Assembly (NCBI GenBank): GCA_965247615.1
Contig: OZ252022.1
Coordinates: 2,356,001-2,420,000, forward strand
Length of the DNA stretch: 64,000 bases
Direction of reading: 5' to 3'
From: G965197715 sp965247615
Lineage (GTDB): Bacteria; Chloroflexota; Dehalococcoidia; Lucifugimonadales; UBA1127
Notes under the pieces: generated by a model
Told to the model about the DNA's origin: nothing
The model's input: the letters and a program-made list of their open reading frames with translations, nothing else
Databases searched by the model: none
Translations under genes and position numbers: made by a program
Shown here: positions 33,615 through 42,358 of the stretch, one piece after another
Numbering within the stretch: the first letter of the stretch is position 1
How the letters are laid out: every line of letters begins with the position of its first letter

Positions 33615-34283
33615 ATGCGCTGTTCCATCTGTCGAGCAGAGAACGCACCCGACGCCGCAGCGTGCCACGTGTGCGGCGCGGCCTTGAGCTCCGGCGCGGT
33701 GCAGGCCGATACGGCGCAACCCGGCGACCCGCAGGCCGCCCCCGGCGCGTGCCCGCAGTGCGGGCATGAGAACCGTCCCAATGCGGCCTACTGCGGCAAC
33801 TGTGGATTCGCGCTCGCCGGCGGCGGGCCGGTGGGGCTGGCTGAGACCGGTCAGGCGCCACTGGAGCAGCCCATGCCGGGAGCCTCTCCCACCGTTGAGT
33901 ACATGGGGTTCTGGATCCGCCTAGTAGCCTTGATCATCGACTCCTTCATACTCTTTGTGGGGCAGGCGATCCTGGGGGTGATTCTGGGTGATCCCGGAGC
34001 TGTCGGACTGGTGCTGAACTTGGCCTACTACGTGCTCTTCACCGGCCTCAGGGGCCAGACGCCGGGGAAGATGGTGGTCGGCATTACGGTCATCGACGAA
34101 AGAGGAAACGTGCCGGGCCTGACCCGCGCGCTGATTCGGGAGATCCCCGGTAAGCTTCTCTCCGGCATCGCGCTGGGCCTGGGGTTCGTTTGGGTTGCTT
34201 GGGATGAAAAGAAGCAGGGATGGCACGATAAGATCGCCAAGACTTACGTGGTGCGCAAGCCGCGCACGACTATCGCCAGCTGA
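33615..34283 (+). CDS. RDD family membrane protein with two zinc ribbons
   Basis: A 222-residue protein. Residues ~2-25 form one zinc ribbon (MRCSICRAENAPDAAACHVC) and ~47-70 a second (CPQCGHENRPNAAYCGNCG). An RDD domain follows, with three hydrophobic segments starting at YMGFWIRLVALIIDSFIL and containing RGQTPGKMVVGI and AWDEKKQGWHDKIAKTYVV. RDD domains are small membrane modules, some linked to sodium/proton exchange. The longer frame from 33558 would begin upstream of the predicted transcript start. No clear SD precedes ATG 33615. Confidence 0.82.
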   Translation: MRCSICRAENAPDAAACHVCGAALSSGAVQADTAQPGDPQAAPGACPQCGHENRPNAAYCGNCGFALAGGGPVGLAETGQAPLEQPMPGASPTVEYMGFWIRLVALIIDSFILFVGQAILGVILGDPGAVGLVLNLAYYVLFTGLRGQTPGKMVVGITVIDERGNVPGLTRALIREIPGKLLSGIALGLGFVWVAWDEKKQGWHDKIAKTYVVRKPRTTIAS

Positions 34284-34346
34284 CCTGCCTCCATCCCGAG
34301 TCCAGGGAGGGCAGACGAAGAGCCCAAGTCCTTAATGGAGCTTGCC

Positions 34347-35525
34347 ATGTCCCAAAGCGCGAGCCTCATAGCCCAGGCCCAGGCCTTCCTCCGTGGCCCC
34401 GCCTGCACCGCCGACGCCTGGCTCCTCTATGACTACCGCGGCCTGAATCCCTTCTTCTGGCAGGTCTTGGGCCCGGTGCCCAACGTGACGCGGCCATGCT
34501 GGTGTCTGGTCCCGCGCCGTGGCCGCGCGCGCCTGCTGACGCACCACGTAGACGCCGGCCGCTTCGCCGGCACGGGCCTTCCCGTCGACTCGTTCTCCAG
34601 CAACGAGCAGATGTCGGCCGCCCTGAGGCGGCTGCTGCGCGGCAAGAAGCAGGTTGCCATGGAGTACGCTCCCAACGGGTCTCTTCCCCGGGTGTCCAGG
34701 GTGGACGCCGGGACGGTGGAGCTGGTGCGGAGCCTGGGCGTCGAGGTAGTCTCTTCCGCGGACCTGGTGCAGCACGTCACGCAGCGCTGGAGCCCGGCCC
34801 AACTGGCGAGCCACAAGCGGGCCGCCGAGAAGGTGAGCCAGGTGGTCCAGGAGGCCTTCACCCACATTGGCATCAACCTGATGGCGGAGATCACTGAGGG
34901 GGACGCGGCCGAGTTCATCCGGCGCCGGTTCCGGGAGATGGAGATGGTCGCCGGCGACGGCCCGGTGGTTGCGGTCAACGCCCATGCCGGCGACCCGCAC
35001 TACGACCCCGGAGCGGCGGGCGACACCATCAAGCGCGGCGACTGGGTGCTCATCGACCTGTGGGCCAAGGAGTCACACGAAGACGCCGTGTACGCCGACA
35101 TCACGTGGGTGGCCTACGTTGGGTCCCAGGTCCCGCAGCGCCACCAGGGCGTGTTCGACCTGGTGACGGGCGCGCGGGACGCGGCGTTGGAGTTCCTCAC
35201 CGACGCCTACGGGCGCGGGGACGCGCTCCAGGGCTGGGAGGTGGACCGGGTGGCGCGGCGGTTCATCGCCAGGGGCGGCTACGGCAAGCAGTTCACCCAC
35301 CGCCTGGGCCACAGCCTGGGCACGGAGGTCCATGGCGACGCTGTGAACCTGGACTCGTGGGAGACCAGGGACACGCGGCGCCTGCTGTCGGGCCTGGCGG
35401 TCACCATCGAGCCGGGGGTCTACCTGCCGGACTTCGGCGTGCGCTCGGAGATAGACGTCTATCTGTCGCCCCAGGGAGCAGAGGTGACGACGTCCGTCCA
35501 GCGCGAAGTCGTGCTCATCGGGTGA
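34347..35525 (+). CDS. M24 family metallopeptidase (Xaa-Pro dipeptidase-like)
   Basis: A 392-residue protein with an N-terminal creatinase-like domain (residues 1-160) and a C-terminal pita-bread domain. The five metal ligands are visible: aspartates in VLIDLWAKESHEDAVYADIT, histidine in THRLGHSLGTEVHG, glutamates in TIEPGVYLP and VRSEIDVYL. Relatives cleave Xaa-Pro dipeptides or creatine-like amides. ATG 34347 has TGGAG at 7 bases; an in-frame ATG four codons earlier lacks one. It is convergent with the amidohydrolase gene. Confidence 0.87.
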   Translation: MSQSASLIAQAQAFLRGPACTADAWLLYDYRGLNPFFWQVLGPVPNVTRPCWCLVPRRGRARLLTHHVDAGRFAGTGLPVDSFSSNEQMSAALRRLLRGKKQVAMEYAPNGSLPRVSRVDAGTVELVRSLGVEVVSSADLVQHVTQRWSPAQLASHKRAAEKVSQVVQEAFTHIGINLMAEITEGDAAEFIRRRFREMEMVAGDGPVVAVNAHAGDPHYDPGAAGDTIKRGDWVLIDLWAKESHEDAVYADITWVAYVGSQVPQRHQGVFDLVTGARDAALEFLTDAYGRGDALQGWEVDRVARRFIARGGYGKQFTHRLGHSLGTEVHGDAVNLDSWETRDTRRLLSGLAVTIEPGVYLPDFGVRSEIDVYLSPQGAEVTTSVQREVVLIG

Positions 35526-35588
35526 GGGTGGCCGGCGCCCTGGTCCGCGGCGGGCCTAACGCCATCTGCGCGGATTTGGGATTGCGCG

Positions 35589-36638
35589 CTACAGCCCGAA
35601 CAGTGCCCGGGCATTGGTGTCCAGCATTCGGTGCATCTCCTCTTCGGTCAGGCCGGGGATGGCGCGGAGCTCGGGCAGGGTGCCGGGCCACGTCGAGTTT
35701 GGGTCGCTGTGCGGAAAGTCGCTTCCGATCATGAGGCGGTGATTCGTGAGATGCTTCACAGTGTCGCCCAGGTAGGTTTCCCTGGACATTGCGGCGACGT
35801 AGAGTCGGTCGAAGTACTCGCTGGGTGTGCGCTTGGGGTGATCCACCTCCGTCGCCCGGCCCTGGCGAGGCTCCGCCTCATAGTAGGTGTCCAGGCGGTT
35901 GGCGAGGAAGGGCAGCCAACCCGATCCCGATTCGAAGAAGGCAACCCTGAGGTTGGGGCAGCGGTCCATCATGCCGCCGAAGATGAGGTGGGTGATGGTG
36001 AGGATGGAGGTGAAGGTGAATCCCAACGCGCCTCCGCCCAGGAAACCGTACTCCGCCCCGAATTTGTCGGCGCCCACCAGGATGGGGTTGAAGTCCGAGT
36101 TGTCGTGGTTCCTGCTGGTTGGGTGGACCAGGACGGGGACGTTCAGCTCCGCAGCCTTGCCGTAGAAGGGGTCCAGGAGGCTGCTCCCCAGGTTCACGTC
36201 CCCGAAGCCACCAACGACCTTGACCGCACGGAGGTCAAGCTCCGTGACCGCGCGCTCCAACTCCTCTGTTGCCGCCTGGATTTCAGGAAGATAGACCCAG
36301 GCCACGCCCAGGAAGCGGTTGTCGCCGCGGCAGGCCTCCGCGGTGGCGTCGTTGTAGGCCGCGGCCAGCGCGCAGCCCAGGCCGGGGTCTATCTCATAGA
36401 TGAGGGGCCGGTTCTCGGGGATCAGGACCTGGACGTCGAACCCCTCTTCCGCCATGTGGAGTGCCCGCTTCTCCAGGTCCCACTCCGCCTCGCCAAAGGC
36501 GTAGTTCTTCACGCCCTCGCGGAAGAAGACCCCGTCACCCCCGTTCCACTCGATGCGCACCGACTCGTGGGCGTCGGGATGGTCGAGCATGTCGATCCAG
36601 TGTTGGGGCAGGAAGTGCGTGTCCACGTCAATGTGCAT
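35589..36638 (-). CDS. Amidohydrolase-2 family protein
   Basis: A 349-residue metal-dependent hydrolase/decarboxylase-type TIM barrel. The N-terminus carries MHIDVDTHFLPQHW; the central VPVLVHPTSRNHD supplies a histidine; VAFFESGSGWLPFLANRLD and GSDFPHSDPNSTWPG are hallmarks of the amidohydrolase-2 group with acid-x-acid-x-His start. Start ATG with GGAG at 8 bases. A second member lies 140 bp upstream on the same strand; the two differ too much to be a recent duplication. Substrate unknown. Confidence 0.85.
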   Translation of the reverse strand: MHIDVDTHFLPQHWIDMLDHPDAHESVRIEWNGGDGVFFREGVKNYAFGEAEWDLEKRALHMAEEGFDVQVLIPENRPLIYEIDPGLGCALAAAYNDATAEACRGDNRFLGVAWVYLPEIQAATEELERAVTELDLRAVKVVGGFGDVNLGSSLLDPFYGKAAELNVPVLVHPTSRNHDNSDFNPILVGADKFGAEYGFLGGGALGFTFTSILTITHLIFGGMMDRCPNLRVAFFESGSGWLPFLANRLDTYYEAEPRQGRATEVDHPKRTPSEYFDRLYVAAMSRETYLGDTVKHLTNHRLMIGSDFPHSDPNSTWPGTLPELRAIPGLTEEEMHRMLDTNARALFGL

Positions 36639-36780
36639 GGTGCATCTCCAGCTTTGCTCACTCGCTGCGGCGCCCAGATGCCGATGCCGAAGCACGCGTC
36701 TCCGCGGTCCGCACGGGCCTATCGCGGGAGACGTTCACGGCGCCGGCCGGGCCCGAACACGTCTTCGCGGTCCGCGGGGT

Positions 36781-37830
36781 CTATGCGGCGGGCTGAGGCA
36801 CCGCCACGTTGTAGAGGCGAGCGACGTTTTCCCGGACAATCTTTGCCCGCACCTTGGCGGTGAGGTGGCCCAGGTCCCGGTCGATGATCGCGCGCGAGTT
36901 GGGCCACGTGCCGTTGGGGTGCGGGTAGTCGTTGGACCACATGAAGTTGTCGATGCCCCAGGTGTCGAGCAGGTGCGTGCCCACCTCGTCGTCCAGGAAG
37001 GTGGCGAAGACCTGCTCTCGGAAGTACTCGCTGGGGGGCTTGGTCAGACTGATGGGGTGTCTGGGGCTGTGGCGGATGTAGTACTTGTCCCACTGCTCCA
37101 CCAGGAAGGGCATCCAGCCGATATCGTTCTCCGCCATGACCACTTTCAGCCGGGGGAACCGCTCCAGGACACCGGTGAAGATGATCTCGAAGAGGGAGTT
37201 CATGGCGCCCCAGATCTTCTCGTTGACGCGGGAGCGATAGACCTCTATGCCCTTCTGAGCGGTGGGCGTCTTGCTGTAGTCGTGGCCGGTGAGGATGTGG
37301 AGGCTGACGGGCATCTCCAGGTCCTGCGCCGCAGCCCAGAAGGGCTCGTAGTGGTCGGACATGAAAGGGATCTCCTTGGGCGGCACCTGCCAGACCAGGG
37401 CGCCGCGCAGCCCGGCTCTGGCACAGCGCTCCAGCTCCTGTACGGCGTGTCCAATGTCGTACGCGGAGATAAGGGCGACCCCAATCAGGCGCTCTCCGGC
37501 CACTCGGCAGTACTCGATGAGCCAGTCGTTGTAGACCTGAAAGCACGCCTCCTGCAGGGGGCCGTCATCGAGGTGAAAGAGGCCCAGGCCCTTGGTGGGG
37601 TACAGCACCTCAGCGCTGACGCCGTCCACGGTCATTTCCTCGACGCGTTTGGCGGGGTCGTAGCCACCGGGCTTGTGGGCCGCGAAGGCGTTGGGCGACG
37701 GCTCCGACGAGAAGCGCGGAGCGTCGGCGCGGAATCGCTGGGGCAGGCGGTCCACCCACAGGTCGGGGTCCTCCATGACGTGGGAGTCCGAGGAGATGAG
37801 GATCTCATCCAGGGTGCTGGCAGTGCTCAT
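36781..37830 (-). CDS. Amidohydrolase-2 family protein
   Basis: A 349-residue protein. It begins with ISSDSHVMEDPDLWVDRLP, has AEVLYPTKGLGLF, a central histidine in PVSLHILTGHDY, VVMAENDIGWMPFLVEQWD and WSNDYPHPNGTWPNS near the end. The family is that of the neighbouring gene. ATG 37830 has AGGAG at 7 bases; the longer frame (to 38181) overlaps a gene on the other strand and is not used. Substrate unknown; this group includes decarboxylases of hydroxybenzoates and hydrolases. Confidence 0.85.
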   Translation of the reverse strand: MSTASTLDEILISSDSHVMEDPDLWVDRLPQRFRADAPRFSSEPSPNAFAAHKPGGYDPAKRVEEMTVDGVSAEVLYPTKGLGLFHLDDGPLQEACFQVYNDWLIEYCRVAGERLIGVALISAYDIGHAVQELERCARAGLRGALVWQVPPKEIPFMSDHYEPFWAAAQDLEMPVSLHILTGHDYSKTPTAQKGIEVYRSRVNEKIWGAMNSLFEIIFTGVLERFPRLKVVMAENDIGWMPFLVEQWDKYYIRHSPRHPISLTKPPSEYFREQVFATFLDDEVGTHLLDTWGIDNFMWSNDYPHPNGTWPNSRAIIDRDLGHLTAKVRAKIVRENVARLYNVAVPQPAA

Positions 37831-37941
37831 AGCTCCACTCCTGCGACGGTTGGGCCGATGATACCGGCGTCGCTTGGGAGTGTCAACAATAGGGGGAGCG
37901 CCACGGGCGGCCGGGCTTGTAGCAGAGGGGCCGGCGGCGGA

Positions 37942-37971
37942 TTGCCAGGGGCGCACCACGCCAGTTATGCT
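37942..37971 (+). promoter_or_regulatory. Promoter giving a leaderless transcript
   Basis: TTGCCA (37942-37947), 18 bp, TATGCT (37966-37971). The base 7 nt beyond the -10 is the A of the ATG at 37978, and there is no Shine-Dalgarno, so the mRNA of the small cysteine protein is probably leaderless. Confidence 0.45.
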
Positions 37972-37977
37972 TCCCCT

Positions 37978-38142
37978 ATGATGCCGGCCAGCCTGTGTAA
38001 GACGTGCAGCCATGCCCGCGAAGTTACGTCGGGCCGGGGCTCTGTCTTCCTCCTCTGCCGCCGGTCTCAGTCGGACCCCGCGTACCCCCGTTACCCGCAT
38101 CAGCCGGTAGTGCGCTGCGCGGGATACGCTGCCAACCGGTAA
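37978..38142 (+). CDS. Small four-cysteine (zinc-ribbon-like) protein
   Basis: A 54-residue protein with cysteines at about 7, 10, 27 and 47 in the pattern LCKTCSHAREV, FLLCRRSQ and VVRCAGY. The spacing and the surrounding PAYPRYPHQPVVRC look like a conserved compact zinc-binding protein of unknown role, seen (from memory) in many bacteria as a 50-60 residue hypothetical. It lies alone, convergent with the D-aminoacylase-like gene and divergent from the amidohydrolase gene. No RBS; a promoter places the transcript start at the ATG. Confidence 0.7.
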   Translation: MMPASLCKTCSHAREVTSGRGSVFLLCRRSQSDPAYPRYPHQPVVRCAGYAANR

Positions 38143-38233
38143 GCCGGACTTGCGCACCTCCCCAGACAGGCGTCTTCGCACCTGCCCGAGGCCGGATATG
38201 TGCGCGGTGCGTGCTTCAGGGTGAGGGAGCGGA

Positions 38234-39940
38234 CTACGCCGTGGCCCCGTTGGTCCTGTGCAGGCTGTTGCGAATCACGCGGCCCGGGTATGCGCCCGTG
38301 TGCTCGCCCTGCTCTATCAGCACCTGGCCGTTGACGATGGTGTAATCAATGCCGCGGGCCAGCTCCTTGACGCGCATGGAGCCGCCCGGCAGGTCCCATG
38401 CGCTCTCCGGCTCCTCGGGCGCGATGGTGTCGGGGTCAAAGACGACCAGGTCCGCGGCCAAACCGGGGCGGAGCATGCCCCGGTCGTGGATGCCAAAGAG
38501 GGACGCCTGGTCGAAGGTGAGCTTGCGCACACCCGCCTCCAGGGACATGATTCCCATGTCCCGGACCCAGTGGCCCAGGAAGTAGGTGCTGAGGCCATAC
38601 TGGGCGCCGAAGGCCACGTGGGCGCCGGCGTCGGACATGCCGATGACGGTGTAGGGGCTGGTGAGCAGCACCGTCATGGCCGCTTCATCGTCGTTCTGCT
38701 GGGACGTCTTGAAGGTCGTCTCCAGGTCCTCTCCGACAACCAGGTCCAGGAAGGCGTCCAGGACATCCTTGTCCTGCTCCCGGGCGATCTGCGCGACACT
38801 CTTGCCCAGGAGACCCCGGTTCGGCTCCCGGGCAACCTCGGCGACCTGGATGCGGTCCCAGAGCAGCGGCGACCCCCCGGGTGGAAGGCCCACGCCGTCC
38901 ACGGCCTCAGCGCGCAGCCGGGGCCGAAGGTCCGCGTCCTGAAAAGCCGCGACCTTGTCCTGATCGGACCCCGTCATGATGGGCGCCCAGGCTGGAAGCC
39001 GGTCGAAAACCTGGGAGTTCTTCATGGTCCAGCGCCGGGTCACGGAGAGGGGGGTCACCGTGGGATAGACCCGTATGCCCTGCTTGATCTTGTCCTCCAC
39101 GAAGGCCAGGTGCTCCTTCCACTGAACGGGCGCCTGGGGGCGCTGGGCGATCTGAAGGTAGTGGACGGGGCGCCCGCTGGTCTGCGCCAGTCTGCTCATG
39201 AGACCGGACTGCAGCTCCGAGGGCGCCGAGGCCCCGGAAGCGATGATACCCGTGCCCATCTCGCCCAGGGCCGCCGCCAGCTCCAGCAGCTCCTCTTCCG
39301 GGGCGATGCAGGCCGGCAGGAGCTTGCCGTGGACGTCGAAATGGCCGGGGTTGCGGTTGAAAGAGATGCCGAGAGCGCCAGCCGCCATGCCATCCCTGAC
39401 GGTATCCTTCATGCTCTCCAGCTCGTCTCCGGTGGCGTCGCGCTCCTGGGAATCGCCGCCCATGACGTAGCGGCGCACGGCGGAGTGGCCGATGAGCATG
39501 CCAATGTTCATCCCGAGGCGCCGGTCAAGAGCGTCCAGGTATTCCGGGATGGTCTCCCAGGACCAGGCGGTCCCCTCCCGCAGGGTTTCCATGGGGATGG
39601 CCTCTATCCTGGCGAGCATCTGCAGCAGGACCTCATGGTCGCCGGACCTGGTTGGCGCTAGGGCGAGGGAGCAGTTGCCGCTGATGTTGGTGGTGACCCC
39701 GTGATAGCAGGAGAATGTGCAGAGGGGGTCCCAGATGGCCTGCGCGTCGAAGTGGCAGTGGTTGTCGATGAACCCGGGGGCGATGACCTGGCCCCGGGCG
39801 TCGATGGTCCGGCTGGCCGGACCGGCCAGCCTTCCCGTCTCCACGATGACGCCGTCCTTGATGGCCACGTCGCCGTGAAAGGAGGGCATGCCCGTGCCGT
39901 CCACGACGCGTCCGTTCCGTATAACCAGGTCATAGGCCAC
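38234..39940 (-). CDS. N-acyl-D-amino-acid deacylase-like amidohydrolase (copy 1)
   Basis: A 568-residue amidohydrolase of the D-aminoacylase/dihydroorotase class. The N-terminal beta domain starts YDLVIRNGRVVDGTG; the metal site begins with GFIDNHCHFDAQAIWDP (His-x-His); SGNCSLALAPTR, HSAVRRYVMGGDS and the late GMSDAGAHVAFG complete the family picture. The C-terminus returns to the beta domain (PGLAADLVVFDPDTI, DYTIVNGQVLIEQG). GTG start with GAGGTG upstream. A close paralogue lies 125 bp upstream on the same strand, so this is a tandem duplicate with strong divergence between the copies. Confidence 0.87.
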   Translation of the reverse strand: MAYDLVIRNGRVVDGTGMPSFHGDVAIKDGVIVETGRLAGPASRTIDARGQVIAPGFIDNHCHFDAQAIWDPLCTFSCYHGVTTNISGNCSLALAPTRSGDHEVLLQMLARIEAIPMETLREGTAWSWETIPEYLDALDRRLGMNIGMLIGHSAVRRYVMGGDSQERDATGDELESMKDTVRDGMAAGALGISFNRNPGHFDVHGKLLPACIAPEEELLELAAALGEMGTGIIASGASAPSELQSGLMSRLAQTSGRPVHYLQIAQRPQAPVQWKEHLAFVEDKIKQGIRVYPTVTPLSVTRRWTMKNSQVFDRLPAWAPIMTGSDQDKVAAFQDADLRPRLRAEAVDGVGLPPGGSPLLWDRIQVAEVAREPNRGLLGKSVAQIAREQDKDVLDAFLDLVVGEDLETTFKTSQQNDDEAAMTVLLTSPYTVIGMSDAGAHVAFGAQYGLSTYFLGHWVRDMGIMSLEAGVRKLTFDQASLFGIHDRGMLRPGLAADLVVFDPDTIAPEEPESAWDLPGGSMRVKELARGIDYTIVNGQVLIEQGEHTGAYPGRVIRNSLHRTNGATA

Positions 39941-40065
39941 GTTTCACCTCATAGCTATGGTCGAGTGTACGCCAGTGGATGCGCCAGCCTCCGCGACCTC
40001 TTAGACAAGCTCCGGGCGTGGGGGCCTCGTTCCCATGGCGGTGAGCCCTTCCGGCCAATAGCGGC

Positions 40066-41763
40066 TTAGGCATTGAGAGCCGCAGCGGAGTTCCGCAGCA
40101 CGCGGCCCGGGTAGGCGCCGGTGTGCTCCCCGTGATCGATGAGGACCTGGCCGTTGACGATGGTGTAGTCAATGCCCCGGGCGAGCTGCTTGAGGCGCAC
40201 GGCGCCGCCGGGCAGGTCCGCGGCCTCGCTCGGCTCCTCTGGGGCCACGGTGTCGGGGTCGAACACCACCAGGTCTGCCGCCAGACCAGGCCGGACCATG
40301 CCACGATCATGCAGGCCGAAGATGGACGCGGGCACAAAGGAGAGCTTGCGGACCGCCTCCTCCAGGGTGAGTACGGCCCGTTCGCGCACCCAATGGCCCA
40401 GCATGTAGGTCGTGTACCCGTAGTTGGCGGTAAAGGCCACGTGGGCGCCGCCGTCGGAGAGGCCGGGCAGAGTGTAGGGACTCTGCAGCAGCGCGGCCAC
40501 CGCCTCCTCGTCGTCGCCGCCCGCGCGGGACTCAAAGACAGTCTCGAAGTCCTCCTCCAGGACCAGGTCGAGGAACGCGTCCAGGATGTCCTTACCCTGC
40601 TCCTGGGCCATCCGGGCCACGCTCTTGCTCCGGAACGCGGCGTTCTTCTCCAGGGCCGGCTCGGCCACGGAGATGAGGTCCATCTGCCGGCGAATCGCGT
40701 TGGCGGGGATGCCCACGCCCTCCACAGCCTCGGCACGCAGCCGCAGACGCGTCTCCGGGTCGCCGAAGGCCCGCGCCTTCTCCTCGATGGATGCGGTCAT
40801 GATGGGCGCCCAGGAGGGCAGCCGGTCGAAGGTCTGCGAGTTCTTCATGGTGAAGCGAGTGCTGGATGCGCTGGGGTTGACGAAGGGGTACGCGCGCAGG
40901 CCGCGTTTGAAGGACTCCTCCACGGCCGACAGGTGCTCCTTCCAGTGGCCGGGTCTATCCGGGCGGTGCCGGATCTGGTTGTACACCACGGGCCGGCCGC
41001 TTATCTCCGACAGCTTGCTGCACAGCCCCTCCTTCAGCTCCAGCGGGCCCGAGGCGCCGGACTGGAGGACCCCGGCGCCGATCTCGCCCATGGTCTCCGC
41101 CAAGGCGAAGAGCTCCTCGTTGGTGGCCAGGGCGCCGGGCAGGATCTTGCCGCGGAGGTCGAAGTGGCCCGGGTTGCGGTTGAAGGAGAGCCCCAGGGCG
41201 CCCGCGGCCATGCCCTCACGGATGATGCCCTTCATCTCCTCCATCTCGCCGCCGGTGGGCGCCCGCTCCTGGGAGTCCTCGCCCATGACGTAGCGGCGCA
41301 CGGCGGAGTGGCCGATGAGGGAGCCAACGTTTACGCCCAGCCGGCGGTCCAGGGTGTCTAGGTACCCGGAGATGGTCTCCCAAGACCAGGCGACCCCCTC
41401 CAGGAGCGCCTCCATTGGTATGGCTTCCACCCGAGCCAGCATCCCCAGCAGCACCTCCTCATCGCCGGGGCGGACGGGCGCCAAGGCCAGGGAGCAGTTG
41501 CCGGAGATGACGGTGGTGGACCCGTGGTAGCAGGAGTAGGTGCAGAGGGGGTCCCAGACGGCCTGGGCGTCGAAGTGGCAATGATTGTCGATGAAGCCCG
41601 GGGCGACGGCGCGGCCGGCGGCGTCGATGGTCCGCGTGGCGCGGGCGTCCAGCTTGCCCACTTCCACGATTTTGCCGTCCTTGACGCCTACGTCGCCATC
41701 AAAAGAGGGCAAACCGGAGCCGTCGATCACCCGGCCATTGCGCACCAGCAGATCGTAGTCCAT
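40066..41763 (-). CDS. N-acyl-D-amino-acid deacylase-like amidohydrolase (copy 2)
   Basis: A 565-residue paralogue of the downstream gene with the same landmarks: YDLLVRNGRVIDGSG, GFIDNHCHFDAQAVWDP, SGNCSLALAPVR, HSAVRRYVMGEDS, GLSDGGAHVAF and PGLAADLVVFDPDTV. Metal ligands are intact, so both copies should be active, possibly on different N-acyl compounds. ATG 41763 follows GAGGT at 7 bases; the GTG three codons earlier overlaps that site. Operon with copy 1 is likely. Confidence 0.87.
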   Translation of the reverse strand: MDYDLLVRNGRVIDGSGLPSFDGDVGVKDGKIVEVGKLDARATRTIDAAGRAVAPGFIDNHCHFDAQAVWDPLCTYSCYHGSTTVISGNCSLALAPVRPGDEEVLLGMLARVEAIPMEALLEGVAWSWETISGYLDTLDRRLGVNVGSLIGHSAVRRYVMGEDSQERAPTGGEMEEMKGIIREGMAAGALGLSFNRNPGHFDLRGKILPGALATNEELFALAETMGEIGAGVLQSGASGPLELKEGLCSKLSEISGRPVVYNQIRHRPDRPGHWKEHLSAVEESFKRGLRAYPFVNPSASSTRFTMKNSQTFDRLPSWAPIMTASIEEKARAFGDPETRLRLRAEAVEGVGIPANAIRRQMDLISVAEPALEKNAAFRSKSVARMAQEQGKDILDAFLDLVLEEDFETVFESRAGGDDEEAVAALLQSPYTLPGLSDGGAHVAFTANYGYTTYMLGHWVRERAVLTLEEAVRKLSFVPASIFGLHDRGMVRPGLAADLVVFDPDTVAPEEPSEAADLPGGAVRLKQLARGIDYTIVNGQVLIDHGEHTGAYPGRVLRNSAAALNA

Positions 41764-41860
41764 CCTACTCACCTCAGCGAAGTTGCAGGGTGTGTATGCG
41801 GTAGGCTAGGCGCCATTGATCGCGCTGGGCCTGCCAAAGGGGACCGCGGACCGATGCGGC

Positions 41861-42232
41861 CTAGTGCTCGCCGGGCATCAGCACCTGGAGGCGGTGTCCG
41901 TCCGGGTCGCTGAAGTAGATGCAGTGGTCGTCGCCCGGGCGCCCGGAGACCTCACAACCGTTGGCCTCCAGGAGGGCCTTCACCTCGTCATAGGCGCCGG
42001 ATTCCAGCTGCAGCGCCATGTGGTTGAGCTCGCCCGTGGGCACGGGGGAGCCGTCCCGCATCTCAAAGAGGGCAATCTGCTGCTTGCCGCACCACAGGAA
42101 CGATTGCCACGACGACTCGTGGTTGACGGTCATGCCAAGCAGGTCTATGTAGAACCGCTTGGACCGCGCGAGGTCGCTCACATGCAGCACCGCGTGGTCG
42201 ATGCCCACCGTCTTGAGGCTGGTCTGAATCAT
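41861..42232 (-). CDS. VOC (glyoxalase/bleomycin resistance) family protein
   Basis: A 123-residue protein with two beta-alpha-beta-beta-beta modules. Module 1 is GIDHAVLHVSDLARSKRFYIDLLGM, module 2 starts ELNHMALQL and ends YFSDPDGHRLQVL. Metal ligands of the fold are plausible at the first histidine (DHAV), NHMA and the final acidic/His positions. Substrate unknown: families range from glyoxalase I to extradiol dioxygenases and resistance proteins. It stands about 100 bp upstream of the D-aminoacylase-like pair on the same strand. Confidence 0.82.
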   Translation of the reverse strand: MIQTSLKTVGIDHAVLHVSDLARSKRFYIDLLGMTVNHESSWQSFLWCGKQQIALFEMRDGSPVPTGELNHMALQLESGAYDEVKALLEANGCEVSGRPGDDHCIYFSDPDGHRLQVLMPGEH

Positions 42233-42358
42233 GCCGCACCTCCCTGCTCGCTCCGCCAGGATGAATGGACCGGTTTGGGGCGATAGTACCCACGGCGTCC
42301 GGCCGTGTCAATGCTCCGGCACGCCAGCCGCTCGTGGCGGGGACTATGGCCGCCCGGA

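Noticed and set aside
36553..38142. 529-codon open frame on the plus strand
   Set aside because: Nearly all of it is antisense to two intact amidohydrolase genes. Only its last 54 codons (from 37978) look like a genuine protein.
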